A DNA stretch of 64,000 nt from Bacillota bacterium (GTDB taxonomy: Bacteria; Bacillota; SHA-98; UBA4971). Both the position numbers and the translations under genes were made by a program. Shown in pieces: positions 8,940-16,852 of this stretch (the stretch's first letter is position 1; every line of letters starts with the position of its first letter). The notes beneath the pieces were generated by a model that did no database searches, had not been told where the DNA came from, and saw only the letters and a list, made by a program, of their open reading frames with translations. The stretch lies in contig DUSX01000009.1 in the NCBI GenBank assembly GCA_012842395.1, forward strand, positions 62,001 through 126,000. The letters run 5' to 3'.

Positions 8940-9907
8940 GCGGTTCGCGAGATGCTTCGCGAGATGCTTCGCGAGATCTGGTGGCGGTGAGCGGCGCCGC
9001 CCTGAAAACGAAGGATGTTCGAACGGCAAGTCACGCGACTCAGGCGAGCGGCGACCTTTGGAAGAGACGGCGGCGGCGTCAGACGGTGATGTTGGCGCTC
9101 ATCACGAGCACCCTGCTCGTCACCCTCGGGTTTCTCGCGTTGCTGGTGGGCTTCGTTGTCGCTCGAGGCGCAGGCGTCATAAGCTGGGAATTCATCAGCG
9201 AGATGCCGCGCAACGCCATGACCGAAGGAGGCATACTCCCGGCGATCCTCGGGACCCTCTACCTTGTCGCCGGAGCGATGGTGGTCGCCGCGCCGCTCGG
9301 CGTCGCGTCCGCCGTGTTCCTCACGGAATACGCGCACCAGGGACCGCTCGTGCGGGTGATCAGGATCGGCGTCAATAACCTCGCGGGGGTCCCGTCGGTG
9401 GTGTTTGGCTTGTTCGGTCTCGCGGTGTTCGTGAAAACGCTCGGGCTCGGCGTATCGATCGTCTCAGGCGCCCTGACGCTCGCGATAGTCGTGCTGCCCA
9501 CGATCATACGGGCGTCTGAGGAGGCGATTCGAGCGGTCCCGGCCTCGTACCGGGAGGCGTCCCTCGCGCTGGGCGCCACGAGGTGGCAGACGGTGCGCTA
9601 CGCGGTGCTCCCGTCGGCCATGCCCGGCATCCTTACAGGCTGCATCCTCGGTATCGGGAGGATCGCAGGAGAAACCGCTCCGATCATGTTCACGGCCGCC
9701 ACGTTCTATACTGCACGTCTCCCCGGGTCCATATTCGAGGAAGTCCAGGCGTTGGCGTATCACATATACGCGCTCGTTACGGAGGGCACGCATCCCGAGG
9801 CTCAGGTGCCCATCGCTTTCGGCACGGCGCTCGTGCTTCTCGCGCTCGTCCTGGGCGTGAACCTTGTCGCGATAATCCTGAGGTCGCGGTATGAGAAGGC
9901 TCGCTAG
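8936..9907 (+). CDS. pstA: Phosphate ABC transporter permease PstA
   Basis: A 323-residue permease, partner of PstC, with LAGVPSVVFGLFGL and the coupling loop YREASLALGATRWQTV. The N-terminus carries a polar extension of about 45 residues before the first helix. It begins with a 12-base tandem repeat (8944-8977) encoding SRDASRDASRD. Translation is coupled to pstC by ATGA overlap. Normally pstB and phoU follow, but here the next gene is a holin-like membrane protein, so the ATPase must come from elsewhere in the genome. Confidence 0.92.
   Translation: MSGSRDASRDASRDLVAVSGAALKTKDVRTASHATQASGDLWKRRRRRQTVMLALITSTLLVTLGFLALLVGFVVARGAGVISWEFISEMPRNAMTEGGILPAILGTLYLVAGAMVVAAPLGVASAVFLTEYAHQGPLVRVIRIGVNNLAGVPSVVFGLFGLAVFVKTLGLGVSIVSGALTLAIVVLPTIIRASEEAIRAVPASYREASLALGATRWQTVRYAVLPSAMPGILTGCILGIGRIAGETAPIMFTAATFYTARLPGSIFEEVQALAYHIYALVTEGTHPEAQVPIAFGTALVLLALVLGVNLVAIILRSRYEKAR
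8944..8977 (+). repeat. 12-base tandem repeat at the pstA start
   Basis: The unit ttcgcgagatgc is present 2.8 times (8944-8955, 8956-8967, 8968-8977). It stays in frame and adds Ser-Arg-Asp-Ala repeats to the cytoplasmic N-terminus of PstA. Confidence 0.9.
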
Positions 9908-10072
9908 ACATAGGCGTCAACACATCAACGACACATCAACGCCGCGAATCCCGAAAGACGGCAGCCAATAAGGGCGACGAATGGGGCGGCGACCAAGGGC
10001 GACAAGAACACGTGGCGCAAGACTCAAACCGGAACGCGAGACGGCTGGGCGCGTCCCGCCTTAATGCGCATA

Positions 10073-10100
10073 TTGCAGCAGGATATGGTTACTCTATGGT
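10073..10100 (+). promoter_or_regulatory. Possible promoter for the PF04020 membrane protein
   Basis: TTGCAG (10073-10078), a 16-base spacer and TATGGT (10095-10100) lie about 40 bases before the GTG start at 10139. Agreement with consensus is moderate. Confidence 0.3.
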
Positions 10101-10138
10101 TAGCATCAAGCCAATCTCAGCGCAGGGGGTGAAAGCAA

Positions 10139-10474
10139 GTGGGCGACTGGCTGCGCCACATCGTGAGATTCATCGTGTCGGCTCTGGTGCTCATGTTCAT
10201 CGGGCTCATAGTGCCGGGCTTCAGCACCTTGAGCTTCGTCAACGCCCTGATCGCAGCAGCGGTGATAACGGCGCTCGGATACATCATCGAGGCTGCCGTG
10301 GGAAGGAGCGTTTCTCCGTTTGGTCGGGGGGTAGTGGGATTCCTTGTGTCAGCCGCGGTCATCTACGTATCGCAGTACGTTGTTCCGGCGATGCGCGTCA
10401 CGGTCCTCGGCGCCCTGATAGCCGCGTTCATTATAGGGCTCGTGGACACGTTCATCCCGACCACTTTGAGATAA
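10139..10474 (+). CDS. Phage-holin-like (YvlD/PF04020) small membrane protein
   Basis: A 111-residue protein with four hydrophobic helices (roughly residues 8-26, 31-52, 64-80 and 86-105). It opens with MGDWLRHIVRFIVSALVLMF and ends with TFIPTTLR. This is the pattern of the PF04020 'phage holin 4_2' family, which includes Bacillus YvlD. Despite the name, these are mostly chromosomal proteins of unclear role, some linked to envelope stress. The GTG start follows agggggtgaaa. It is monocistronic between pstA and the mscS region. Confidence 0.75.
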   Translation: MGDWLRHIVRFIVSALVLMFIGLIVPGFSTLSFVNALIAAAVITALGYIIEAAVGRSVSPFGRGVVGFLVSAAVIYVSQYVVPAMRVTVLGALIAAFIIGLVDTFIPTTLR

Positions 10475-10778
10475 TCCGGCCGAGAGCCGACACATTGAGT
10501 ACAAGGCCATGCGCACGGCCGAAAGCCTCGACTCGCGAGTTCCCCGCCCGTCCCGGACGGGGATTTTCGCTTGCTCCACCCCGCCTGCCGCGCCGCGTGC
10601 GCGAGCGCGCGTGCCGCCCCGCAAGACGCGCCCGCCGAACGCATCCCCCGCCATCCCGCGCCAGGAAGCGGCCTGGGCCGGACGGCATGGGAGGATATCA
10701 CGCCACCGCTGACGAAACATCATTCGACTGCCCCAATTGGGTGCGGATTAGTTCTCGCCTCCTTTCGAGCAGTTACAA

Positions 10779-10889
10779 GGTTGTCGGCCTTGAACTCGGC
10801 GCGGCGTCCCAGGCGAGGCGCGCCTCGCCAAAGCCCAGCCCGCCTGGCTAGGCAACGGGGTTCTGAGCGGCCTTGTGCAATCACCGGCA
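10779..10889 (+). repeat. Foldback repeat element, copy A
   Basis: A degenerate member of a family seen four times in this window. The left arm (10779-10795, ggttgtcggccttgaac) and right arm (10875-10889, gtgcaatcaccggca) flank a perfect 18-base palindrome at 10812-10829 (ggcgaggcg plus cgcctcgcc). The sequence after the right arm (to about 10920) resembles that after copy C. The element fills most of the 10475-10965 gap upstream of the mscS gene; no gene is seen in that gap. Confidence 0.55.
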
Positions 10890-10965
10890 GTCTCCTCCGG
10901 AAAGCCGGGAGCATCTTTGCACTCCCGCCTGGCGGGTTGGCCGGAGAACGAGGAGGAAAGCATAC

Positions 10966-11907
10966 GTGAAGGGATTGTTGGACGTGATGGGACAGACCTT
11001 TTCCGGCGGGGTGCCGGTTGACAAACTCATTGACCTCGTGGTCGGCGCGGGCGGGACCATCATCCGCATCGTGCTTACGCTCATCCTTGCCTTCGTTCTG
11101 GTCAAGGCCTCGAACGCGCTTATCGACAGGCTCGTGACGCAGAGATCGGCGGAGGGAGAGGGACGCAGGTTCATGGACGAGCGCAAGGCCAAAACCCTCC
11201 GGTCCCTTCTCAAGAGCCTTCTCAAGTATGCCATATACCTTTTCGCCGGGATATCCATCCTCAACGAGCTCGGGGTGGACACCACGAGCCTGCTCGCGGG
11301 GGCTGGGCTCGCCGGCCTCGCGATAGGCTTCGGTGCGCAGAACCTCGTGCGTGACGTGATCAACGGCTTCTTCATCCTATTCGAGGACCAGTTCGCCGTC
11401 GGGGATTACGTTACGGTCGGCGATGCCGAGGGAATAGTGGAGTCCATAGGTCTTCGGACCACCAGCATAAGGGCTTTCAGCGGGGAACTGCAGATCGTGC
11501 CGAATGGTCAGATCTCCAAGGTCATCAACCACATGGGCAGTGCGATGCGCGTCCTGTTCGGAGTCACAGTAGACTATCGCACCGACATCGACCATGCGAT
11601 GGAGGTGCTTACCCGCGACTTCGAGAAGGCAAAGACGGAGATCCCCGACATAGTTGAGGGCCCGACCGTTCTCGGTGTAAACGCGTTGGGCGAGTCCGGC
11701 GTGGAGCTTCTCGTCATAGCCAAGACGAGGCCCATGGAGCAGTGGCGCGTCGAGCGCGCCCTCAAGAAGCGCATCAAGGAGGTCTTCGATCGGGAGGGCA
11801 TCATCATCCCGTACCCGTACATGCAAGTTCTCCTGAAGAGAAGCGAGGACGAGCCGTCAGATGGCCGGGACGGGAAGGCCGAAGGCCGAGGCGCCGCGAC
11901 GGCGTGA
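10966..11907 (+). CDS. mscS: Mechanosensitive ion channel MscS family
   Basis: A 313-residue small-conductance mechanosensitive channel that opens on hypo-osmotic shock. It has membrane helices near residues 25-47 and 80-135. The pore-lining helix is LLAGAGLAGLAIGFGAQNLVRDVINGFFI, directly followed by the beta domain FEDQFAVGDYVTVGDAEGIVESIGLRTT. The GTG at 10966 is preceded by gaggaggaaag. Order mscS-DUF951-ychF-rpsF is common in Firmicutes. A foldback repeat lies about 76 bases upstream. Confidence 0.92.
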   Translation: MKGLLDVMGQTFSGGVPVDKLIDLVVGAGGTIIRIVLTLILAFVLVKASNALIDRLVTQRSAEGEGRRFMDERKAKTLRSLLKSLLKYAIYLFAGISILNELGVDTTSLLAGAGLAGLAIGFGAQNLVRDVINGFFILFEDQFAVGDYVTVGDAEGIVESIGLRTTSIRAFSGELQIVPNGQISKVINHMGSAMRVLFGVTVDYRTDIDHAMEVLTRDFEKAKTEIPDIVEGPTVLGVNALGESGVELLVIAKTRPMEQWRVERALKKRIKEVFDREGIIIPYPYMQVLLKRSEDEPSDGRDGKAEGRGAATA

Positions 11908-12038
11908 TCGGTCCAACGGGTTGCCGCCCGCACTCACGTTCGCCCCGTGAGGCCGCGAGGTGCAGCTTCCGGCCGGGCGCTGCACTACGTGCACCACGGG
12001 GGCACTCGATGGGAGAGCGGAGGAGGAGGCAAGGGCTC

Positions 12039-12242
12039 TTGAAATTCTACATAGGAGATGTGGTTAGGCTGAAGAAGGAGCACCCGTGCGGCTCCTACGA
12101 ATGGGAAGTGATGCGCGTCGGGGCCGATTTCCGCATCAAGTGCCTGGGATGCGGGCGCGTGGTGATGATCAGCCGGTCGAAGTTCGAAAGGAGCGTCAAG
12201 CAGATAGTGTCGCGGCCGGGGGCCGGGGAGGGTGAGGCGTGA
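12039..12242 (+). CDS. DUF951 domain protein
   Basis: A 67-residue protein, LKFYIGDVVRLKKEHPCG at the start and KCLGCGRVVMISRSKFE in the middle, matching the DUF951 family found in Firmicutes next to ychF. A CxxC pair (CLGC) suggests a metal-binding or nucleic-acid-binding fold, but the function is unknown. The TTG start at 12039 follows ggaggaggcaa and gives the usual family N-terminus; an in-frame ATG at 12009 would add ten basic residues. The stop overlaps the ychF start (TGATG). Confidence 0.8.
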   Translation: MKFYIGDVVRLKKEHPCGSYEWEVMRVGADFRIKCLGCGRVVMISRSKFERSVKQIVSRPGAGEGEA

Positions 12243-13348
12243 TGGTGCGCATCGGCATCGTGGGGCTTCCCAACGCGGGCAAATCCACGCTCTTCAACGC
12301 TCTCACACGGGGCTCGGCGCTCGTGGCGAGCTACCCGTTTACTACTATCGACCCGAACGTTGGGGTCGTCCCGGTGCCAGACGAAAGGCTCGATACCATC
12401 GCTAGGCTCACAAGGCCGGAGAAGCTTACCCCCACCACAGTCGAGTTCGTGGACATCGCGGGGCTCGTGAAGGGCGCGAGCCGGGGAGAAGGGCTTGGCA
12501 ACCGCTTCCTCGGGCACATAAGGGAGGTCGACGCCATCGCGCACGTGGTGAGGTGCTTTGAGGACCCCGACGTGCCGCACGTGGCTGGAAGGCTAGACCC
12601 GGTAAGCGACGCCGAGGCCGTCGAGATCGAGCTCATCCTGGCGGACCTCGAAACCGTGGAGAAGAGACGGGAAAAGACCGCGAGGATGTGCAAGGGCGGC
12701 AACAAGCGGTACGCAGAGGAAACAGCGCTCATGGACAGGCTGAAGAGCGAGCTCGAAGCGGGCAAGCCCGCCAGGCTCGTCCCCGTCTCTCCCGAGGAGA
12801 GGGAGATCATCGAGGGGCTGTTCCTCTTGACGATGAAGCCGGTCGTGTACGTCGCCAATGTCGGCGAGGACGATCCCAAGGACGCGGCAGGACGCGTGCG
12901 CGCCCTCACGGCATGGGCGGCGGCCCGTGCGGACCGGGCGCCCGTGGTTGCGATATCGGCGAAGATCGAGTCGGAGCTCCTGAGCCTCGAGCCGGGCGAG
13001 GCCGCGGAATATCTGCGCGAGTTGGGAATTGAGTCGTCGGGGCTCGACAGGGTTGTGCTGGCGGCGTACCGCGTCCTCGATCTCATAACCTTCTACACGA
13101 CCAAGGGGCCGGAGACGAGGGCGTGGACTCTGCGCAGGGGAAGCACCGCTTACGAAGCGGCGGGCAAGATCCATACCGATATCCAGCGGGGGTTTATCAA
13201 AGCAGAGGTGGTCGGTTACGATGAATTGGTGGCCGCGGGCTCGTTCGCGCAGGCGAGAGAGAGGGGGCTCCTGAGGCTCGAAGGCCGGGACTACGTGGTG
13301 CAGGACGGAGACATAATCCTCTTCAGGTTCACCGAGTCGGCCCACTAA
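12242..13348 (+). CDS. ychF: Redox-regulated ATPase YchF
   Basis: A 368-residue Obg-family P-loop protein (YchF/OLA1). It binds ATP rather than GTP and associates with ribosomes. Motifs are GLPNAGKST near the N-terminus, the YPFTTIDPNVGVV switch, FVDIAGLVKGAS and a C-terminal TGS domain (TRAWTLRRGSTAYEAAGKIH). The ATG at 12242 overlaps the DUF951 stop; a GTG one codon upstream is also possible. Length is normal. Confidence 0.95.
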   Translation: MVRIGIVGLPNAGKSTLFNALTRGSALVASYPFTTIDPNVGVVPVPDERLDTIARLTRPEKLTPTTVEFVDIAGLVKGASRGEGLGNRFLGHIREVDAIAHVVRCFEDPDVPHVAGRLDPVSDAEAVEIELILADLETVEKRREKTARMCKGGNKRYAEETALMDRLKSELEAGKPARLVPVSPEEREIIEGLFLLTMKPVVYVANVGEDDPKDAAGRVRALTAWAAARADRAPVVAISAKIESELLSLEPGEAAEYLRELGIESSGLDRVVLAAYRVLDLITFYTTKGPETRAWTLRRGSTAYEAAGKIHTDIQRGFIKAEVVGYDELVAAGSFAQARERGLLRLEGRDYVVQDGDIILFRFTESAH

Positions 13349-13394
13349 GGATGGAGGCCCCCCGGCGAGGCGCGCAAGTCACCCGTACGTGTCG

Positions 13395-13423
13395 TTGCTC
13401 CGCGCCGGCGACGATGCTATAAT
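13395..13423 (+). promoter_or_regulatory. Sigma-A promoter of the rpsF-ssb-rpsR operon
   Basis: TTGCTC (13395-13400), a 17-base spacer and a perfect TATAAT (13418-13423) with an extended TG at 13415-13416. It lies about 90 bases before rpsF. Confidence 0.75.
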
Positions 13424-13511
13424 AGGGACGGCGATTGTCCCGAAAACGCCAAAGCGTCATCCCTGCTCCACGCGTGGCGTGGGGCCATAAGTCCAGAGGG
13501 AGGTGAAAGAG

Positions 13512-13799
13512 ATGCGGGATTATGAGACCATGTTTATCCTCAAGCCCGACCTGGAGGAGGAAGCCGTCAACGCGGCGGTCACGAAGTTCCAAGACCTGGT
13601 GACCGGCGGGGGCGGAACCGTGAGCAACGTTGACAGGTGGGGCAAGAGGAGGCTCGCGTACGAGATCGCGGGCTACACGGAGGGCATATACGTGGTCATG
13701 GAGTTCTCCGCGGAACCTGGCGTCGCTCGCGAGCTGGAACGGGTGTTTCGCATCACCGACGAGGTGATCAGGCATCTCATCGTGAGGAAGGGCGACTAG
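13512..13799 (+). CDS. rpsF: 30S ribosomal protein bS6
   Basis: A 95-residue bS6 protein starting MRDYETMFILKPDLEEE, with the WGKRRLAYEIAGYTEGIYVVMEF core. It binds bS18 in the platform of the small subunit. ATG 13512 follows agagggaggtg with proper spacing; a GTG three codons earlier lies inside the ribosome site. It leads rpsF-ssb-rpsR, the standard bacterial order. Confidence 0.97.
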   Translation: MRDYETMFILKPDLEEEAVNAAVTKFQDLVTGGGGTVSNVDRWGKRRLAYEIAGYTEGIYVVMEFSAEPGVARELERVFRITDEVIRHLIVRKGD

Positions 13800-13852
13800 C
13801 TGCCGATTAGCGATACGCCTGGGCGATGCCCTGGGCAGGGTGGTGTGCGACG

Positions 13853-14254
13853 GTGAATAAGGTCCTTCTTGTGGGAAGGCTGGCACAGCAACCGGAGCTC
13901 CGTTACACCCAGAACGGGGTCGCCGTTGCTAGGTTCACGGTGGCGGTGAGCCGCCCGTTCACCAACCAGCAGGGGGAACGCGAGGCCGACTTCATTGACG
14001 TCGTGGTCTGGCGTACCCAGGCGGAGAACTGCGCCAATTACCTTGCCAAGGGAAGACTTGTGGGCGTGGAGGGGCGGCTGCAGATCCGATCGTACGAGAC
14101 TGCCGAGGGGCAGAAGCGGCGCGTAGCCGAGGTTGTCGCCGACAGGGTGGAGTTTCTCGACCGTGGTAAGGAGGGCGCTCAGGGCGGGCAAGACGTGCCG
14201 GGCCAAGGTTTTCCGGATGACGCGGTCGGCTCCGGCGATGATGTGCCGTTCTGA
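13853..14254 (+). CDS. ssb: Single-stranded DNA-binding protein
   Basis: A 133-residue SSB with one OB fold (residues 1-105: [39 protein letters not shown]) and a short acidic tail ending DDVPF, the tip that recruits replication and repair partners. The GTG at 13853 follows cagggtggtg and gives the family N-terminus. It lies between rpsF and rpsR. Confidence 0.96.
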   Translation: MNKVLLVGRLAQQPELRYTQNGVAVARFTVAVSRPFTNQQGEREADFIDVVVWRTQAENCANYLAKGRLVGVEGRLQIRSYETAEGQKRRVAEVVADRVEFLDRGKEGAQGGQDVPGQGFPDDAVGSGDDVPF

Positions 14255-14444
14255 TTCGCAAGGCTACGGTGGGGGCCACGGGTGAAGGCCCGGGTCGAGG
14301 TTTCCCTATTGCGGAGGCCGCTCGAAGCGGGCGGCGAAGTCCAGTCCGAAAGGAGCGAAAGCCTGGTAAGCGAGAGGTCGGCTCGCAGACCCGATCTGTG
14401 CGGTCTGCGCCAAGGGATGCCGAGCTCCTGAGCCAGGAGTCGAA

Positions 14445-14678
14445 ATGAGACGTGAAAAAGGGCGCAAATCCAAGAAGCGAGTTTGCAGCTTCTGCGTGGA
14501 CAAGATAGACGCCGTTGATTACAAGGACGTGGCGCGGCTGCGCAGGTTCATCACGGAAAGGGGCAAGATCATCCCGCGCCGTATATCGGGGAACTGCGCA
14601 AGGCACCAGCGCCAAGTCACGACAGCCATCAAGAGGGCCCGGCTCGTGGCGCTGCTGCCCTTCACAGCGGAGCAGTAG
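14445..14678 (+). CDS. rpsR: 30S ribosomal protein bS18 (zinc-ligand type)
   Basis: A 77-residue bS18 with [17 protein letters not shown] and the [25 protein letters not shown] signature. The cysteines at CSFC and NCARH suggest the Zn-binding form. ATG 14445 follows aggag. A 190-base spacer separates it from ssb, and a strong terminator follows about 85 bases downstream. Confidence 0.96.
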   Translation: MRREKGRKSKKRVCSFCVDKIDAVDYKDVARLRRFITERGKIIPRRISGNCARHQRQVTTAIKRARLVALLPFTAEQ

Positions 14679-14764
14679 GCGGCGGACACCGCCGAGGCGC
14701 TGGGGCGACGGAGCACACGCACGGGCGTGCACCGGAATCTTAGGTGTTTCGGGCGTTTCATCCG

Positions 14765-14795
14765 GCGGGAGGGGGGATAACCCCCTCCCGCTTTT
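14765..14795 (+). terminator. Rho-independent terminator after rpsR
   Basis: An 11-base perfect stem (gcgggaggggg at 14765-14775 with its complement at 14781-14791), a 5-base loop and TTTT. It ends the rpsF operon. A 15-base tandem repeat (gcgatccccttcggc twice, about 14799-14830) follows. No gene is seen in 14679-15076. Confidence 0.8.
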
Positions 14796-15076
14796 GGGGC
14801 GATCCCCTTCGGCGCGATCCCCTTCGGCGCCTGCGCGACTATGCGAGGCGAGGCGATGGACGGAGGCCCGCGGCGGGCGCCCGCACGCAGATTCCAGCGT
14901 CCGCGGCACGAACCCCAGGGCGCCGGGTGGAAGTGGACTGGTGGCCGTCGTGACGGCCATCTTCCCAGTCGTGCCAGCAATTGTTTGGATGCGGCCTGAA
15001 GGAGAAGGGCGTAAAATTAGAGAATAAGTCAGGCGAACGCGAGGGCCGCGTCGGGCGGAGGGAGGCAGGACACCAT

Positions 15077-15424
15077 ATGGCTTTTCTGGAAGGCGTCGGG
15101 GCCAGGGAGCAGGAGACCATCTCCCGGGCGGACATCGCCCGCAACCTGAAGACCATCGAATGGCTCAAGACGGAGCTTGTGTCGAATATCGCGTCCCTCT
15201 TCAAAAGCATGTTGAAGACGAGCGATGAGGGCAGCGCGGATTCGCTCGCCAACATCGTGGTGGGGTGCTACCTTCTCGGCAAGCGCCTTGGCCTTCCTCA
15301 CTCAGCGCTTGACGCCAAGATAAGGGAGAAGATCAACGCCAACATCGAGCAAAACCACGAGATCGAAGCTTGGTATGGCGATTTCACGGCCTTGAAGAGG
15401 CACCTTGCCGAGAGGAAGATGTGA
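15077..15424 (+). CDS. MazG-like family protein
   Basis: A 115-residue, mostly helical protein (TISRADIARNLKTIEWLKTEL, VVGCYLLGKRLGLPHSALD, INANIEQNHEIEAWYGDF). It matches the short MazG-like family encoded beside DUF2232 and rplI in many spore-forming Firmicutes. MazG proteins hydrolyse NTPs, but this short form is not characterised. The ATG at 15077 follows ggaggcagg. DUF2232 starts four bases after its stop. Confidence 0.7.
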   Translation: MAFLEGVGAREQETISRADIARNLKTIEWLKTELVSNIASLFKSMLKTSDEGSADSLANIVVGCYLLGKRLGLPHSALDAKIREKINANIEQNHEIEAWYGDFTALKRHLAERKM

Positions 15425-15428
15425 AGGA

Positions 15429-16388
15429 ATGCCCCGCCGTTCGATAGCCACGAGGACTCTAGTAGAAAGCGCGCTTCTCGTGGCGATGGCCACGATATTC
15501 TGTGTGCTTGACGCCTACGTGCCGGTTTTCGCCCTGGTGTACCCGCTGCCCATCGTCGTGCTGGTGGTGAGGCACGGCGTGGAAGCGGGAGTGTGGGCCA
15601 CCGCGGTCACGATCGCGGCTACGAGCATGTTTGTGGGGTTTGCGCAGGGCTTGACGGTTCTGGCGAAGGTCGGCATCATAGGCATCACGCTCGCCTGGTG
15701 CATCAGGCGACGGCTCCCGCCCTTGCGAACGCTCCTTCTGACATGCGTCGCGGTGGCGGTCGCGATGGCACTCATACTCGGGCTTGGCGCTTGGCTGGGC
15801 GGGTTCAGCCTCGCGGCGGTCGAGGAGATGTTCCGCAAGAGCCTGAGCTCAGCCGTGGACTTCTACAGAAGGCTTGGGATGTCTGAAGCGCAGCTTCAGC
15901 AGGTGCAGACGCAGTTATCGCAGCTCGTCGAGACCGCCAAGGTCATCCTCCCCGCGTCGATCACCATGGCGATCGTGGGGATTGCCGGGGTCAACTATCT
16001 TATCGCGCGGCTCGTCCTGGGCCGGCTGGGATACAAGATGGAGGAGATACCGCCGTTCGCCAAGTGGAGGGTTTCGTGGCCCTTTGGATGGGGGTATATC
16101 GCTGCGCTGGTCCTTTCCATGGCCGGCCAGGCAACGGGGATCCCCATCCTATGGAAGGCCGGGGCCAACCTCCTGTCGCTCTTCAGCACGCTTTTCCTTG
16201 TACAGGGGCTTGCGCTGGCCTGGTATCTCATGAACCGCTACCAGCTGAACACGGCGGTGAGGATCCTCCTTGGAGTGTTCGCGGCCTTGAATCCGACCGT
16301 CCTACAGATAGTATCTTGGGTGGGACTGTTCGACGCATGGTTTGATTTCCGCAAGCTTTCTTGGGGAGGCGGGGGGAAGAGAACGTGA
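15429..16388 (+). CDS. DUF2232 (YybS-like) membrane protein
   Basis: A 319-residue polytopic membrane protein with about eight helices, starting MPRRSIATRTLVESALLVAMATIF. Spacing and the conserved context upstream of rplI fit the YybS/DUF2232 family, which resembles ECF-transporter S components in topology; the substrate is unknown. In Bacillus the next gene is gdpP (yybT), a cyclic-di-AMP phosphodiesterase, but here rplI follows directly with a GTGA overlap. Confidence 0.8.
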   Translation: MPRRSIATRTLVESALLVAMATIFCVLDAYVPVFALVYPLPIVVLVVRHGVEAGVWATAVTIAATSMFVGFAQGLTVLAKVGIIGITLAWCIRRRLPPLRTLLLTCVAVAVAMALILGLGAWLGGFSLAAVEEMFRKSLSSAVDFYRRLGMSEAQLQQVQTQLSQLVETAKVILPASITMAIVGIAGVNYLIARLVLGRLGYKMEEIPPFAKWRVSWPFGWGYIAALVLSMAGQATGIPILWKAGANLLSLFSTLFLVQGLALAWYLMNRYQLNTAVRILLGVFAALNPTVLQIVSWVGLFDAWFDFRKLSWGGGGKRT

Positions 16389-16852
16389 AAGTGATTCTGA
16401 AGCAAGATGTCAAGGGGCTCGGGCGCGAGGGCGATACCGTAAAGGTGGCCGACGGGTACGCTCGCAATTTCCTTATCCCCCGTGGGCTTGCGATCGAGGC
16501 GTCTAGCCGCAACCTCAGAATCCTCCAGGCGGAGAAGGCAGCCATGGAGAGGAAGGCCGACAAGGAGCTTGCGCTTGCACGCAAGCTCGCCCAGGAGTTT
16601 GCGTCCGGTGGCATTACGATACGCCGCAAGAGCGGCGAGGGAGGCCGCCTCTTCGGGTCGGTCACCGCCAGGGACATCGCCGACGCCATCAAAGAGGTGC
16701 TCGGCGTGGAGGTCGACAGGAGGAAGATCGAGCTTTCCGAGCCCATCAAGGCGGTGGGCTCCTATACAGTCCCGGTGAGGCTCCACCCACAGGTGCCGGC
16801 ACGAGTAATGATCGATGTGCAGCCGCAGTCGGAAGGGGACCAGGATGGATGA
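16385..16852 (+). CDS. rplI: 50S ribosomal protein bL9
   Basis: A 155-residue bL9 starting on GTG: VKVILKQDVKGLGREGDTVKVADGYARNFLIPRG is the N-terminal rRNA-binding domain (in two parts, residues 1-18 and 19-35), followed by a long helix (residues 40-75) and the C-terminal domain (LFGSVTARDIADAI). The start follows ggggaagag and overlaps the DUF2232 stop; its own stop overlaps lonC. Confidence 0.96.
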   Translation: MKVILKQDVKGLGREGDTVKVADGYARNFLIPRGLAIEASSRNLRILQAEKAAMERKADKELALARKLAQEFASGGITIRRKSGEGGRLFGSVTARDIADAIKEVLGVEVDRRKIELSEPIKAVGSYTVPVRLHPQVPARVMIDVQPQSEGDQDG

